From Paracyclopina nana (Eukaryota; Arthropoda; Copepoda; Cyclopoida; Cyclopettidae), in the NCBI GenBank assembly GCA_019096065.1, contig JAGUCH010000004.1, positions 5,394,001-5,458,000 on the forward strand: a stretch of 64,000 nucleotides of DNA, read 5' to 3'. Below, piece by piece: positions 1 to 9,870 of this stretch. How positions within the stretch are numbered: position 1 is the stretch's first letter; every line of letters starts with the position of its first letter. The translations under genes were made by a program, and so were the position numbers. The notes below the pieces were generated by a model. That model was not told the DNA's origin. It did no database searches and saw only the letters and a program-made list of their open reading frames with translations.

Positions 1-3000
1 CGAATATTGGGGAGTGCAAGCGAATCTAGGCTTTTTCTGCACAACGATACCTGCAACAAACGTCAACTCATTTACATTTTAGCATTCAATTTAATTAGCT
101 GACTAATGGCAACTTTCTTCATTGAAGACAACAGTTAGAAAGAAAAGTAACAATGGCACCAAAGCTAGAGGGCATTGCTTAAGCGCAAACCTTATTCCAA
201 AAATGACCCTGGGCTCAAAATTGGTATATGACCACAGCTCTTAAAAAACCTTCAATTATGACAATTCACCTTTTGGTTCAGTCCAATGAAGTTGACATAG
301 GCCTCTTCAGCAGGGAGTAAAAAAAGCAAAGCCTGCCCTTGAAGGCCAGATCGGGCTGTTCTGCCACACCTGTGAACAAATGCTTCTGCATTTGAAGGGG
401 GATCAAACTGGAGGACCCAATCAACTTCAGGTATGTCGACGCCTCGAGCCATTACATCAGTGCAAATCAGCAAGCCATTATCGGCCTTTTTGAAGCTCTC
501 AAAAACCTTATGCCTTTTCGAGCCGCCTTTCTTCCCATGAATGGCGAGGACGTTAACGCCCTTGAGTTGCCTATAACAAAGTGAGAGCAGTCACGACCAC
601 AAATTGAGAACATCGAGTTAAGAATCAAGTACCTTTGCAAAATGAGGTGGAAGTACTCAACACATGCACAAGTTGAAAAGAAAACAATGCATTTGGACTT
701 TTCATTTGAAGATGTTGTTTGCTGCAAAAATGCCAAGAGGTAGGCTAATTTCTGTGAAGGCTTCTCAACGATGCAGTAGTAATTTTGAAGAGTAGATGGG
801 GTTGCCAAAGTGTTGCTATTTTCTTTGTCTTTCACAGCCACCAAAACAGGGTTACGAAGGCCAGCCATTACTAGCTTATCCAGATCTTTGGTCTGTGTGG
901 CAGAAAACAGCCCTGTTCTTCTCTGCTTTGGCAAGTATGCCAAAATGGTAGTAATTGATTTTTCAAATCCGAGGCTGAGCAATCGATCACCTTCATCAAG
1001 AACAAGAACTTCCTAAGGAAAAAAAGAACCGTCATAGCTATTAATTGAATAAAGTTAGTAGACTTACCAATGACCTGACAGCCTGAACAAAAATTGTTTT
1101 CGAAGTGGAATCCGTCTTCCCACTCAGCAAATCCTCCATTCTACCAGGAGTAGCTACTATAATGTTGCCACCTTCCTTCTTGAACTTTTCCACATCCTCT
1201 GAAATGCTGGAGCCACCAATGAATAAAAGCTGCTTCAAGTGAGGCATTCTCTCCAAGAAGCTTGCCAAAACATCACTGATTTGATAGGCCAATTCTCGTG
1301 TAGGGCTAATGATCAAGGCTCCAACTTGGTTGGGTTTCAGAGGAGTTTCCAACTTGGACAAAATCTCCAAGATTGGAATAAGAAATGCAAGTGTTTTTCC
1401 ACTGCCAGTCACTGCTTCTGCAGCAACATCTTTCCTATCCATAAAAAGAGGTATGGCTGCAGCCTGCAATGACGATAAGATTGGTTGCTTTTTATATGCT
1501 ACATTAAAGCTTCAACATATTCATTATTACCAAAATAATGAGCAACTGAATTTTTAACGAGTTAGCTCTTGAGCGAGCAAAGGCTTGATTAATCGTGCAT
1601 TAATTGGGAGCGGGCGCGCGTAGCGCGCTCGCTCCCACAAATCATTCTGACACTGGCAAAAGGCAAAAATTGACGGAACCAATCAGATTTGAGAATTAAG
1701 GCCCAATGAAAATTGATCTTATCAATAGAAGTTTCGGGTGACAAGTTGCATACTGACTGCGAGTTTTAACCTCTTTAAGTAGCAAAGTTGACTAGTAGTT
1801 GATAGGTGAAATTGTTAACTTAATTCTAAACATAAAAAGTAGTATTCTTATGGTGAATTAGAAGCATATTTATCAACAGAATTTTAAACTTCTTACCACC
1901 TTTGTTTGGGCCCAAAATAATAATTTTTGCATCCACAATTTTTCAGACCATATTAAAAACACAACTGCCCTTTTCGGACTACCTACCCAACCTCTAAAAA
2001 TGGCCAAAACTCACCAAATTTAGTAATGAAATGTCATTTTTTCTTATACCAAGTCTTTTAAGGTAGTGCAGTGTTTGGCCTAAATTGGTCACTTAATTTA
2101 TTATGAAAATCTGGCGGGAAATGCCGTGTACTTAATTGTATAAATTGACATCTTAAATTTTTTTATTGGGACTGGGGAGAAGTGCTTGTCCACCATAACT
2201 ACCTAGCAAAGCTATTGACTTTGTAGAGATGAATAGCTGAAATAGTGCTAAACTGGCTGCATGTACGTACTGCCTACAGATATTTGTCCGTTTTGACCTT
2301 TGCTTCAATGGGAATATGGGATTGAATTAAAATACATCACGGTGGTTCAAAAAGCCGTTTTCACGCGCATAAGAAATTCCACCAAGTCGCAAAAATCTCA
2401 TTTTGCCACCAACTTTCACCTTCTTTTTGGGAGAACTTCTTAGCCATGAAAATAGCTCAAATTAGTGAGAAATTATAGAAAAAGGTTGAAATTCATCTTA
2501 AAAATGAAAATTTGTCTGAAACAGTAGGTAGGTGAGTTTCCAGTAGAACAGTCAAGTTTGACTACTTTCAGAATTCTTTAACTTTTGTTTGACATCGAAT
2601 GACATTTAGCTATTATGATTATGATGAAAATCAGACCCCATTTAATGATTATTCAGCAAAATTGGCTGCGGAAATGTGCGGAATTGGGAGCTCTGAAAGT
2701 CAATTTTTAGCTTACAGCCCTATGAAAATTGACTCCAACGATTTCACGAGTTTTTTCCCATCAAGAAGGGATTTTGAACCACCGTGAATACGAATTTCAG
2801 CCAATATGGAGTTCTTTAAGCCAAGCAAGGTAAGGACTTTTGAAACGCCCGCTCCATGCTGTCCACATTGTGGACGCCTAAATCTAGTTTTTATAAGTTG
2901 AACAATAATTACTTGTGTCAAAATACAATGAAAAAGCAAAAATTAAAACTGATAGGCCCAAAAAAGCACTCCATAAAAATACATATTTGCGAAAACAGAA

Positions 3001-3113
3001 GTAGCTCAAAATTATCTGACCTGAACAGGAGTCATCTTTGTGAACTTCAAAGCTTTTAAAGTCTCAAGAATTGGATTGGACAAAATCCCCAAAGCTTCCC
3101 AATCTGAATGCAT
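1..3113 (-). CDS. DDX55: DEAD-box RNA helicase, DDX55/Spb4 type (partial, C-terminus off window)
   Basis: This is an ATP-dependent RNA helicase of the family that acts in 60S ribosomal subunit maturation in the nucleolus. Exons on the minus strand are 3021-3113, 1068-1463, 633-1012, 270-570 and 1-50 (continuing off the window). All junctions are GT-AG and the phases close. The first exon gives a 31-residue start that ends in the Q motif (KMTPVQ). Then come Walker A AVTGSGKT, PTRELA, TPGR, a motif II that reads DEGD rather than DEAD, SAT, and the C-terminal-domain motifs TDVMARGVDIPEV and HRCGRTAR. The stretch CIVFFSTCACVEY is typical of DDX55. Intron 1 is unusually long for this window (about 1.56 kb). 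The start ATG at 3113 was chosen because it is the first in-frame ATG before the Q motif. The family call is firm from motif order and wording. The role is taken from the family. Confidence 0.9.
1606..1637. repeat. GC-rich palindrome in DDX55 intron 1
   Basis: A 31-32 bp near-perfect inverted repeat (GGGAGCG-G-GCGCGC, 3-nt loop, then its complement) lies in an otherwise AT-rich intron. It could form a very stable hairpin in RNA or extrude in DNA. The remainder of the intron (1464-3020) shows no coding signal. Confidence 0.6.
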
Positions 3114-3807
3114 AATGAAGCCTTATGAATAGTTAACCCATATAACACGAACTCCCAGATTTTTGTTTTTGACTTTTTTCACGCTGTTTTGTTTTGATCA
3201 GTGACGTCACTCACACTATACGGCAAAAGGGCGCGAACTTTTAAACGGGTGAATCATTTGATGCTTTCACCGTCCTTCAACTCAAAGCGAACTGGTGTGA
3301 TAGCCGACAACGAAACCAAAATCGTTAACTCCCATATAGCCTGATTAGTACATATCTTATCTAAGTTACTTTATGTACTTAGTTTCCCTTTTTTGGTTAT
3401 TGAAAAAAAGCGCAGAAAAAAGGTTAGACACTTGAACAAAAAAACCATATTTTTTAGCTATTTAATTTTGTTAAATTTATCTTTTACGTGTTTCAATGAA
3501 ATGGAAAAAGGTTCCTGTCACATTCTCGTCGATATTTCCAGATTAAGATAGACGAAATGGACGAAATTATTGCTTCGATTTGGGGTGTTGAAGCTATCTA
3601 TGGAAATAAAGCAAGCTCATTAGTGTTAATATACAAACGAGAAATTGCTTTATTGCCGAAGATCTCTATTCCTAAATTTCATAAATTATTTTCTAATATT
3701 TTTCTTATAAAATGTAGTACATCTTTTTTGATGCCGAGTTGATACCCTTATACCGTTGGTTCGACAAGTGGGCCACATAATTAAGACTCTCCTTTAATTG
3801 TGAATTT
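3114..3807. other. Intergenic region between DDX55 start and HEATR6 stop
   Basis: This AT-rich stretch should hold the DDX55 promoter (reading left). A 61-codon plus-strand frame at 3557-3742 has no recognisable similarity, no splice context and AT-driven codon use, so I do not call it a gene. I see no repeats or RNA genes here. Confidence 0.5.
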
Positions 3808-6323
3808 CTAAATTGAGAGTGCATCAATCAAACTGGATGGGAATATCTCTAGGGCTTCATGTGACTTGAGCTTCCCACTTTCGTGCATGGCAAGGAGATG
3901 CCTTTTCGCTTCAACAAAGATGGTCGTTTTCTCCGGTGAAATGCGAAGAAGAACAGACCTCAGAGAGTCATTGATGAGCTCTGCGTACTCCACCAGGCTC
4001 TCATGCAACGCTGACACGTCCTGATAGGCTGAAATCGACAACAAATAGGCATACGTTGCGCACAACTGGTCAATCAAATCAGCTCTGTGCTGCATTTCTT
4101 CAACGTCGTCCACATTTGTGACAGCAGATTCGAGAGACCTCACAATTGCCGAAACAGTGCTGCAAAACTCATCCCCAAACGAGCTCCTTTCACCGACACA
4201 AGTCAAGGCCAATGACGAATTGATCCTGACTTTGTAGTTGGGACAGCTTTCGAGAGCGCCAACCAGAGCTTTTATCAGGGATTGCCTGAAGTCGTTGCTG
4301 CCAGGCAGCAAATGTTTGGTTTTCAAAATTCCACCCGCTGCATAGCAAGCATTCCACCTGACTTTCATCACTTTGCCAGCAGAAACATTCATGCTGATGG
4401 CATTGACAGCGCTCTGGAACATTTCTCTTACTTCCTTAAAGTCGCTTAATTGGATCCACTTTGTCATTGCATCCAAGCATTGCAGAAGGCTTCCCTGTAA
4501 AGAGGAAGCTTGCTTTTTTCAGCCAACAAAAAAATAAGGAAACTAACTTACTAGGGCTCGAACGCTGTTCGATCTGATATTCATGTGGCTGTTATTTGCC
4601 AGGGAAAACGAAACGGAGGTTCGAATCAGCTCCAGAACAATGTGAGGTGGAAATATGTCGTCAAGGCTTCCCAGGTGGTCGCTGTCATTCGCAGCTCTTT
4701 GCACGTGGTGCTTGGCCAAGGAATCAGACAAGTTGGCCAATGCCCATGTACAGCTAGTGACCACATTTTGATGCGCACATTTCGCGTCCTTAGGCCTCAG
4801 GAGGCTCAAAATGATTGTGGCACTGTCGGTGAGAAATGCAATGTCATTTTGCAGGGTGGGCAAAAACACCATCATGCCAAGGCCTCGCGTTGCTGACGTG
4901 ACTGTTCGATGATCCGAGTCCTTGCACAGCCTGAGCATCAAGGTGATGGCCAAAAGCCTGCGATCAGTTGGGAGGCTGCAAAATATCTTGCCACCAATCT
5001 CAGCGATGCAGTTGCACAAGGAAGCCTTGAGAATGGGACATTCTCTGGCCTCGATCGAATCAATGATAGCTGGCTTGAGGACTCCCAACCAGAAATAGAG
5101 CAACCTATTTTCAGTCTCCAGATGATGAGGGTTGCTTTCCAAGAATATGTTGCCGCATTTCCCAATGGTCTTGATCAAACGCAGGGTGTGTATCACAACT
5201 GACTGGTCTTTTTCCGATCGAATGACGCCTTCGATGGAAGGCTGCAAGGCTGCGACCTTGTCGAGAAACTTTTCAGTGTCCAAGTTGGCCAACAATCCTA
5301 GGTTGTTGATGGACACATATCGAATGTTGTTGTCCACATAGGGCTCATTTTCGGGGAATGTCAGAGTGTAGAACCATTTGAAAAACTCATTGAATTTTCC
5401 CTGGACCTAAATCAGCCATTTTACAGCACAGATCTGTAAGCCAAATGTATCCTTTTTACCTCTCGATGGGGTGGGGTGACGGACTCGATCACGGCTATTA
5501 GCTGCAAAATTGCAATTTGTATCACAGGATTCGAGGACAGCCTCAAGTTCTCTGGGAGGAGCTTGTCAATGACTTCGGTAAGTAGGCCGTTCTCAAGCCT
5601 ATGAAAAGGGACATGCTCAAACAAAACGACAATGGCTTTCGAGGCATGACACACTTGACTTGGCAGATTATCTCTCAGAGCTGCATCAAGGCAAACCGAA
5701 GCACATCGCACCATCCTGAAAGTTAACTTCTTAACTTTATTAAGAAAGTAAAAGCGTGATATTGCACACCTTCCAAGGGCCAGGGCGAAATCTAAGCACA
5801 CCGGTGTGAAGCTTCCAGATTTGCAGTGAGCATTAGCAAGTTGTAAATGGGTGGAAGAGTTTTGAAAGGCAAGCACCATCAAATCCAAGGTTTTCTCCCG
5901 TATCAATCCATCCGGGTGATTGACCAGCTCGAAAATGCCCCTTTTGCACGGACTGAAGGCACAGCCGGGTAGGAAGGTGTACCAAAAGGCAAACACTCGG
6001 GATTTTTTCACAGACTTTATCAGCACAGCCAGGAGCTCCAACGAGGCCAACTTGCACTCAACGCTGCTCCTGGGTTTCAGCGACTCCATCTGTAAGTCAA
6101 CCAAACATATGGAATTCGCCAGTCGGGATGAAGGCAAATCGGGGCTCTCCTTCGGGTCCAGAGCAAGAACACTCAAATGGAACCCCAAGAAGACATTCAT
6201 CAAATCCGAAGCTTTGGACGGGCAAGAGTCGATGAACTTTTTTTGTGCTTCCATCGTTCGAAGGAGACTTCGTCCATAATCCTCCGAGTCAAGAACAACA
6301 AATAATTCCTCCTCTTTATCCAT
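3808..6323 (-). CDS. HEATR6: HEAT-repeat protein, HEATR6-like
   Basis: Four exons (5770-6323, 5460-5715, 4552-5406, 3808-4494) give 783 residues, and all phases close. The protein is helical throughout, with HEAT-type repeats. The C-terminal stretch KVRWNACYAAGG ... KVRINSSLAL is the part I recognise from HEATR6. HEATR6 is a scaffold-type protein of poorly known function. The vertebrate protein is about 1,180 residues, so this one lacks roughly the first third, and it starts at the first ATG after an in-frame upstream TTG. Intron 3 (5716-5769, 54 bp) has no stop and keeps frame, so its retention would insert 18 residues. The neighbouring retroelement begins about 570 bp upstream of this start. 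I am confident of the family and less so of strict orthology. Confidence 0.8.
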
Positions 6324-6896
6324 TTTGCAATCGTGGAATGAGTGCAAAATTGCAAAGATTGAGGCCTTTTTTGTGGGAGATGTTTGTTTACAAATTGGCA
6401 GCGTTACCAGATCCTGCGGTTTTTATAATAACAGCAAGTTTGGGAAAATAGCCACTTCTGTTGATCAAGGAAATAATGGAACAATTGCATTATTTTCATA
6501 AGTGGTTATGTGCAAGAAACTTTAAGAACTTAAAGTTCTAGTGATAAGCTTAGAAATATCTTACGAGAAAAAGTCCAGTGGCATCAATCAGAGATGGCAC
6601 CACTCAAATCACTCAAGAAAGTGTTCAAAATTACGCTCTTCCTCCTTATTTTGCTCTCTTCGTAGTATAACTCTAATACGATTTCCTCGTGTTATAATTC
6701 AGTTTACCGATTCGACTCGGTACATACTAAATACCGCAAACAATCGCACCACAACGAACACTACAAAATACAACAAACTACTAAATACTGCACACTAAAA
6801 ATACCGCACATATACAGTCTGATTCAGAGAATTGTGAACACTTAAAAAGTGTATCTGTGATGGAGGAAGCAGACAATTTGAATGGCATTTATGCCA
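6324..6896. other. HEATR6 upstream region up to the retroelement
   Basis: This region holds the presumed HEATR6 promoter (reading left) and AT-rich sequence. It ends at the left copy of the TAAT target duplication (6897-6900). I see no gene here. Confidence 0.5.
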
Positions 6897-6900
6897 TAAT

Positions 6901-7609
6901 TGGTGTACAATTCGTACTCTCTTCAGGAACCTAGGAAGGTTAAGCATCGGTCCCAAGTCCAGTACTCATTCGCAACACCGGAGCTGCCAGGTCTCACGAG
7001 CCGCTATGCAGAGGCCGCAGCCTCACGTACACAGCTTCTGGCAAGGAACCTCTCGGCACGCTTATGTACAGTTGACCAGTGGTTAAGGCTCGCCCTTTCA
7101 CCCTGATCATTCCAGGGATCAGGACCTCGCTATGAGTTGAGCACTAATATACTTCATTAAGGTCTGATGGTATTTTCTATTCATTAGCTGGCACAACACA
7201 ACATAACAGCTGCTTCTAATCAGAGCTCAAAACAATATATATGACAATAAAGTTTCTTCTCTGTGGCTGTCTCTTCAGTGCTGCACACGTCAAACTTGGC
7301 GAGGATCTTCAGGTTCCAGCTGCTGGCAGAGTTCACACCAGTCAACCTCTAGCTATAAGGTTGACATGTTGCTTCTCTGAAGTCCCCTGAAGAACTCCCT
7401 TCTACCTCGCAATCCTGCCTTGTCCTCCCAAGGCTAACCTCCCTTCACCAGGTAGCTTCATCTTCCTTCCCATATTTCTGATGCAATTCAACAGGGAGGT
7501 TGCGAGGTTATGGTTGATATTTTTGCGTTGAATAGTCATCTTCTTCTTCCTTCTGTTTCTGTCATCCCATTTCCATATCATAACGCCATGATGAACTTGT
7601 CGTCCATCA
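6901..7609 (-). repeat. 3' LTR (left copy)
   Basis: This 709-bp copy appears identical to 30859-31567 in a base-by-base reading. In sense orientation it begins TGATGG and ends CACCA. A TATATATTG stretch on the sense strand could serve as a promoter. The only canonical AATAAA I see is on the plus strand (around 7245), where it could end transcripts running in the antisense direction. Confidence 0.95.
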
Positions 7610-7632
7610 TTACCCCGGCCCAAACTTTTTCA
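7610..7632 (-). other. Probable polypurine tract next to the 3' LTR
   Basis: On the sense strand the 23 bases immediately before the 3' LTR are purine-rich (A5-G-T3-G3-CC-G4-TA). This is the expected place for the plus-strand primer of reverse transcription. The tract is interrupted by pyrimidines, so the exact primer is uncertain. Confidence 0.5.
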
Positions 7633-7728
7633 GCTTTTGTCATCATTTTATGAACTAAAATATGAAAAAAGGTGACTAGATTGCTCAATAGTAAATGATA
7701 AGTGATACAACAAAACTTTAGCTTTATA

Positions 7729-8247
7729 CTAACGTAGCAGCTCCAAGTTTGTTTTTGCACCCATCAGTCCCATTTCCATGGGGTCCTTTTCATTGTCAAG
7801 GCGCCTGGCATTAACCCGCCGGCGCCCAGTTCTTGGTTCAACATAATCAGGCTCTCCACAGCATCTGCGGATTAGTGCCCGACGTTTCCACACTAGGATG
7901 CAGACTAACAAAATTATAATAAAGCCTGAAAGTGTGCTTATAATTAGTATGATTTTCCAATGGTCAAACAAACCCAATGGCTCTTCCTCTGGAAACTTTG
8001 TAAAGAACTTCAAAATGTCACTTTCCCATGGGGAGTCTTCATACCCAGTACTATAACTTCCCATCGTGACCAGGCAATGGCTCAGTACTTGGTACGAGCC
8101 AGGCACTAAAGTTATGGAATTCTTAAAGTCATTTAAGCAAGTCCTGTTTATAGAAGTGTCCTTGATGACGTTCAGGAACCCTCTGTACTCCTGGCAAGCC
8201 ACTTCTTCCAATGTATTATCAGCCAGTGGGACCATGTTACACTCGGA
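7729..8247 (-). CDS. Env-like glycoprotein, C-terminal frame with membrane anchor
   Basis: This open frame has a cysteine-containing ectodomain part, an N-glycosylation site (INRT), a strong membrane segment (about 22 residues from WKIILIISTLSG) and a basic cytoplasmic tail starting KRRALIRRCC. It is the expected C-terminus of a type I envelope glycoprotein, just upstream of the 3' LTR where env lies in retroviruses. It overlaps the preceding frame (8172-8993) and is in the -1 frame relative to it. A CCCTTTT heptamer lies in the overlap at 8247-8253. I do not recognise the glycoprotein family. Confidence 0.7.
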   Translation of the reverse strand, partial: SECNMVPLADNTLEEVACQEYRGFLNVIKDTSINRTCLNDFKNSITLVPGSYQVLSHCLVTMGSYSTGYEDSPWESDILKFFTKFPEEEPLGLFDHWKIILIISTLSGFIIILLVCILVWKRRALIRRCCGEPDYVEPRTGRRRVNARRLDNEKDPMEMGLMGAKTNLELLR

Positions 8248-8993
8248 AAAGGGTCACCCAAAGCTAGGCCCAATAATAACTTGGCACACTGTTGGGCTCC
8301 GTATGGTATTGTAACATGCTTATTACCACACACAGTGACATTGGCATCATGCATATAGCAATCTCCATAAATAGGTAGATCCTTAGTGACATAAGCCATA
8401 TCTTTATATTTTGTTAAGAATGTGTCTGCTAACACTTGTCCATGAACACTTCTAGACACTACTTTAAATGTCACTTCAGGTTCAGGATCCAGACTGTGGG
8501 AACTCATCATTCCCTGAGATACACTATCGCCCACCACTTCAGTATTAGTTAGTGGATCATACACACTATTTGTCACAGCTTGGTTCTCCAAATCACTAGC
8601 TATGTTAACTCGGGGCAGACTGAATCGCTTGTCAACCTGCCTAATGTTTCTAGCAAAGGTTACTATTTGTTCCACCATCGCTAGCACTTCCTTGTAATCT
8701 CCGGGCAAGTAGCCGAGTTTTACAAATGCGTCACTAACCTTTCGTAGCATGTGTACTGCCAAACTAATATTATCCGGAATGACCAGAAGTTTGACTTTCT
8801 TCATCATTCCTTCAGTAAATTTTGTAGTGCGACCAGCTTCAGCAAGGTTATTAAGAGCGGTCAAAGCATGGTTGACCATACTTTTGGCCTTGGACAATTT
8901 ATGGCTGATCCGGCCTTTATGATTAATGGCATATTTATGACGTACACAGATAGTTCCCACTGGGCTTGTGCCGTCAAAGATGTGACGAGGCCT
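8172..8993 (-). CDS. Env-like glycoprotein, middle frame
   Basis: This continuous frame has no start codon of its own that I would trust; the best candidate is a GTG. It contains a long helical, heptad-like stretch early on and later a cysteine-containing region with an NVT site. It lies between the signal-peptide frame (8974-9603) and the anchor frame (7729-8247). It therefore reads as the central part of one glycoprotein whose frame is broken twice. The first break is a +1 change within the 20-nt overlap at 8974-8993. Whether the breaks are recoding, splicing, mutation or assembly error cannot be told here. Confidence 0.6.
   Translation of the reverse strand, partial: RPRHIFDGTSPVGTICVRHKYAINHKGRISHKLSKAKSMVNHALTALNNLAEAGRTTKFTEGMMKKVKLLVIPDNISLAVHMLRKVSDAFVKLGYLPGDYKEVLAMVEQIVTFARNIRQVDKRFSLPRVNIASDLENQAVTNSVYDPLTNTEVVGDSVSQGMMSSHSLDPEPEVTFKVVSRSVHGQVLADTFLTKYKDMAYVTKDLPIYGDCYMHDANVTVCGNKHVTIPYGAQQCAKLLLGLALGDPFPSVTWSHWLIIHWKKWLARSTEGS
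8247..8253 (-). other. CCCTTTT heptamer of the -1 slippery form
   Basis: In the frame of 8172-8993 the heptamer reads C CCT TTT, which fits X XXY YYZ. A -1 slip here enters exactly the frame of 7729-8247. I did not find a clear downstream pseudoknot by eye. Confidence 0.4.
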
Positions 8994-9603
8994 CTACTAG
9001 TTTTTTATCAGTAAACTTCCCTGTTATGCATGGGAACCCAGGTTTGATGGAAGCTTTAGGAACTTCTTTCCATGGAATTCTATCAAACTGAACACGTCCA
9101 TCCAGTGAAACTGGAGAGTTCCCAATGAAACGAAACTTCAAGCAAAACGTGAAGGTAGTCGCAGTATTAGAATCTGCTGCTTGAGTCAAAAGTTCTAATG
9201 TTCTGTCCATGTCAACTTGGTTTTCCGGAATAAACGAGTTAAAATCAAGTCCTAGTGTTTTACACTCCTCATCCAATTTCGTTGGGAGAGCCTTAACACC
9301 CACATATTCTCTATCTTGGTAGGTCACTACATCAGTGGGAGTCTGAGTTGTAGGAACCTCCTCCGTTAATCGTCCCACCCCATCCTCAAGCATATTCACC
9401 GAGTCACGGGTCTTTTCAAGGAGCTGGCGGAAATTACCAGTGTCAATGATCATAGCCTTTTTATCAGGCTTAGGATGATAAACCATGCGCACAGGGACCA
9501 AGGCATGCCCTTTGTGACATACCGGTCCATCTAATAGTGCGTTAGATGCAGCCCGGCTGTTGATTATGGGCACGGACAAAGTTAAAAGCACAAGCACCAA
9601 CAT
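8974..9603 (-). CDS. Env-like glycoprotein, N-terminal frame with signal peptide
   Basis: Starting at the ATG at 9603, the frame opens with a classical signal peptide (MLVLVLLTLSVPIINSRA). A roughly 190-residue ectodomain with several cysteines follows. The stop is TGA at 8974-8976. An upstream TTG in the same frame is a less likely start. A TATA-like element (9657-9667) lies about 55 bases upstream of the ATG, so this gene may be transcribed from its own promoter rather than spliced from the genomic RNA. Position next to the 3' LTR, signal peptide here and membrane anchor at 7729-8247 together support an envelope-type protein. The subfamily is not recognised. Confidence 0.65.
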   Translation of the reverse strand: MLVLVLLTLSVPIINSRAASNALLDGPVCHKGHALVPVRMVYHPKPDKKAMIIDTGNFRQLLEKTRDSVNMLEDGVGRLTEEVPTTQTPTDVVTYQDREYVGVKALPTKLDEECKTLGLDFNSFIPENQVDMDRTLELLTQAADSNTATTFTFCLKFRFIGNSPVSLDGRVQFDRIPWKEVPKASIKPGFPCITGKFTDKKLVEASSHL

Positions 9604-9656
9604 TATTAACTCAGCGAATGTCAAGTAAAAACTGACTAGGCCCCAGGCCTACGCCG

Positions 9657-9667
9657 CCTTTATATGT
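9657..9667 (-). promoter_or_regulatory. TATA-like promoter of the env-like gene
   Basis: The sense strand reads CATATAAAGGC, about 55 bases before the env-like ATG at 9603. A start site near 9630 would leave a very short leader. Confidence 0.5.
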
Positions 9668-9870
9668 ACAACAGGTACTTGTTTCGGGCAAGGCAAGCGA
9701 GCCAGCCTTCCCCACTAAACATTTATTAGTATAGTCAGGTGCGCACAAGACCATATCTTACTTTATAATACCGTATATCTCGAGTCTAACCTACTTAGAA
9801 CCCGAGGTCCAATTAGCAAATTAGATCAAAACTCATAATCCATATCTACAACAAAGTCAAAATACAATGT

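Noticed and set aside
3557..3742. 61-codon frame between DDX55 and HEATR6
   Set aside because: Composition-driven, no domain, no splice or poly(A) context.
5716..5769. 18 extra in-frame codons in HEATR6
   Set aside because: Bounded by GTGTGC and TTTCAG, the size of other introns here, and removal restores a sensible reading. Treated as an intron.
6900..7106. 68-codon frame starting in the left LTR, repeated at 30801-31064
   Set aside because: LTR sequence read on the antisense strand. The same frame recurs only because the LTRs are copies.
7243..7250. AATAAA on the plus strand of the LTRs, suggesting a plus-sense element
   Set aside because: PBS position, gag-pol-env order and the G-rich tract all fix the sense strand as minus. 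The hexamer may only end antisense transcripts.
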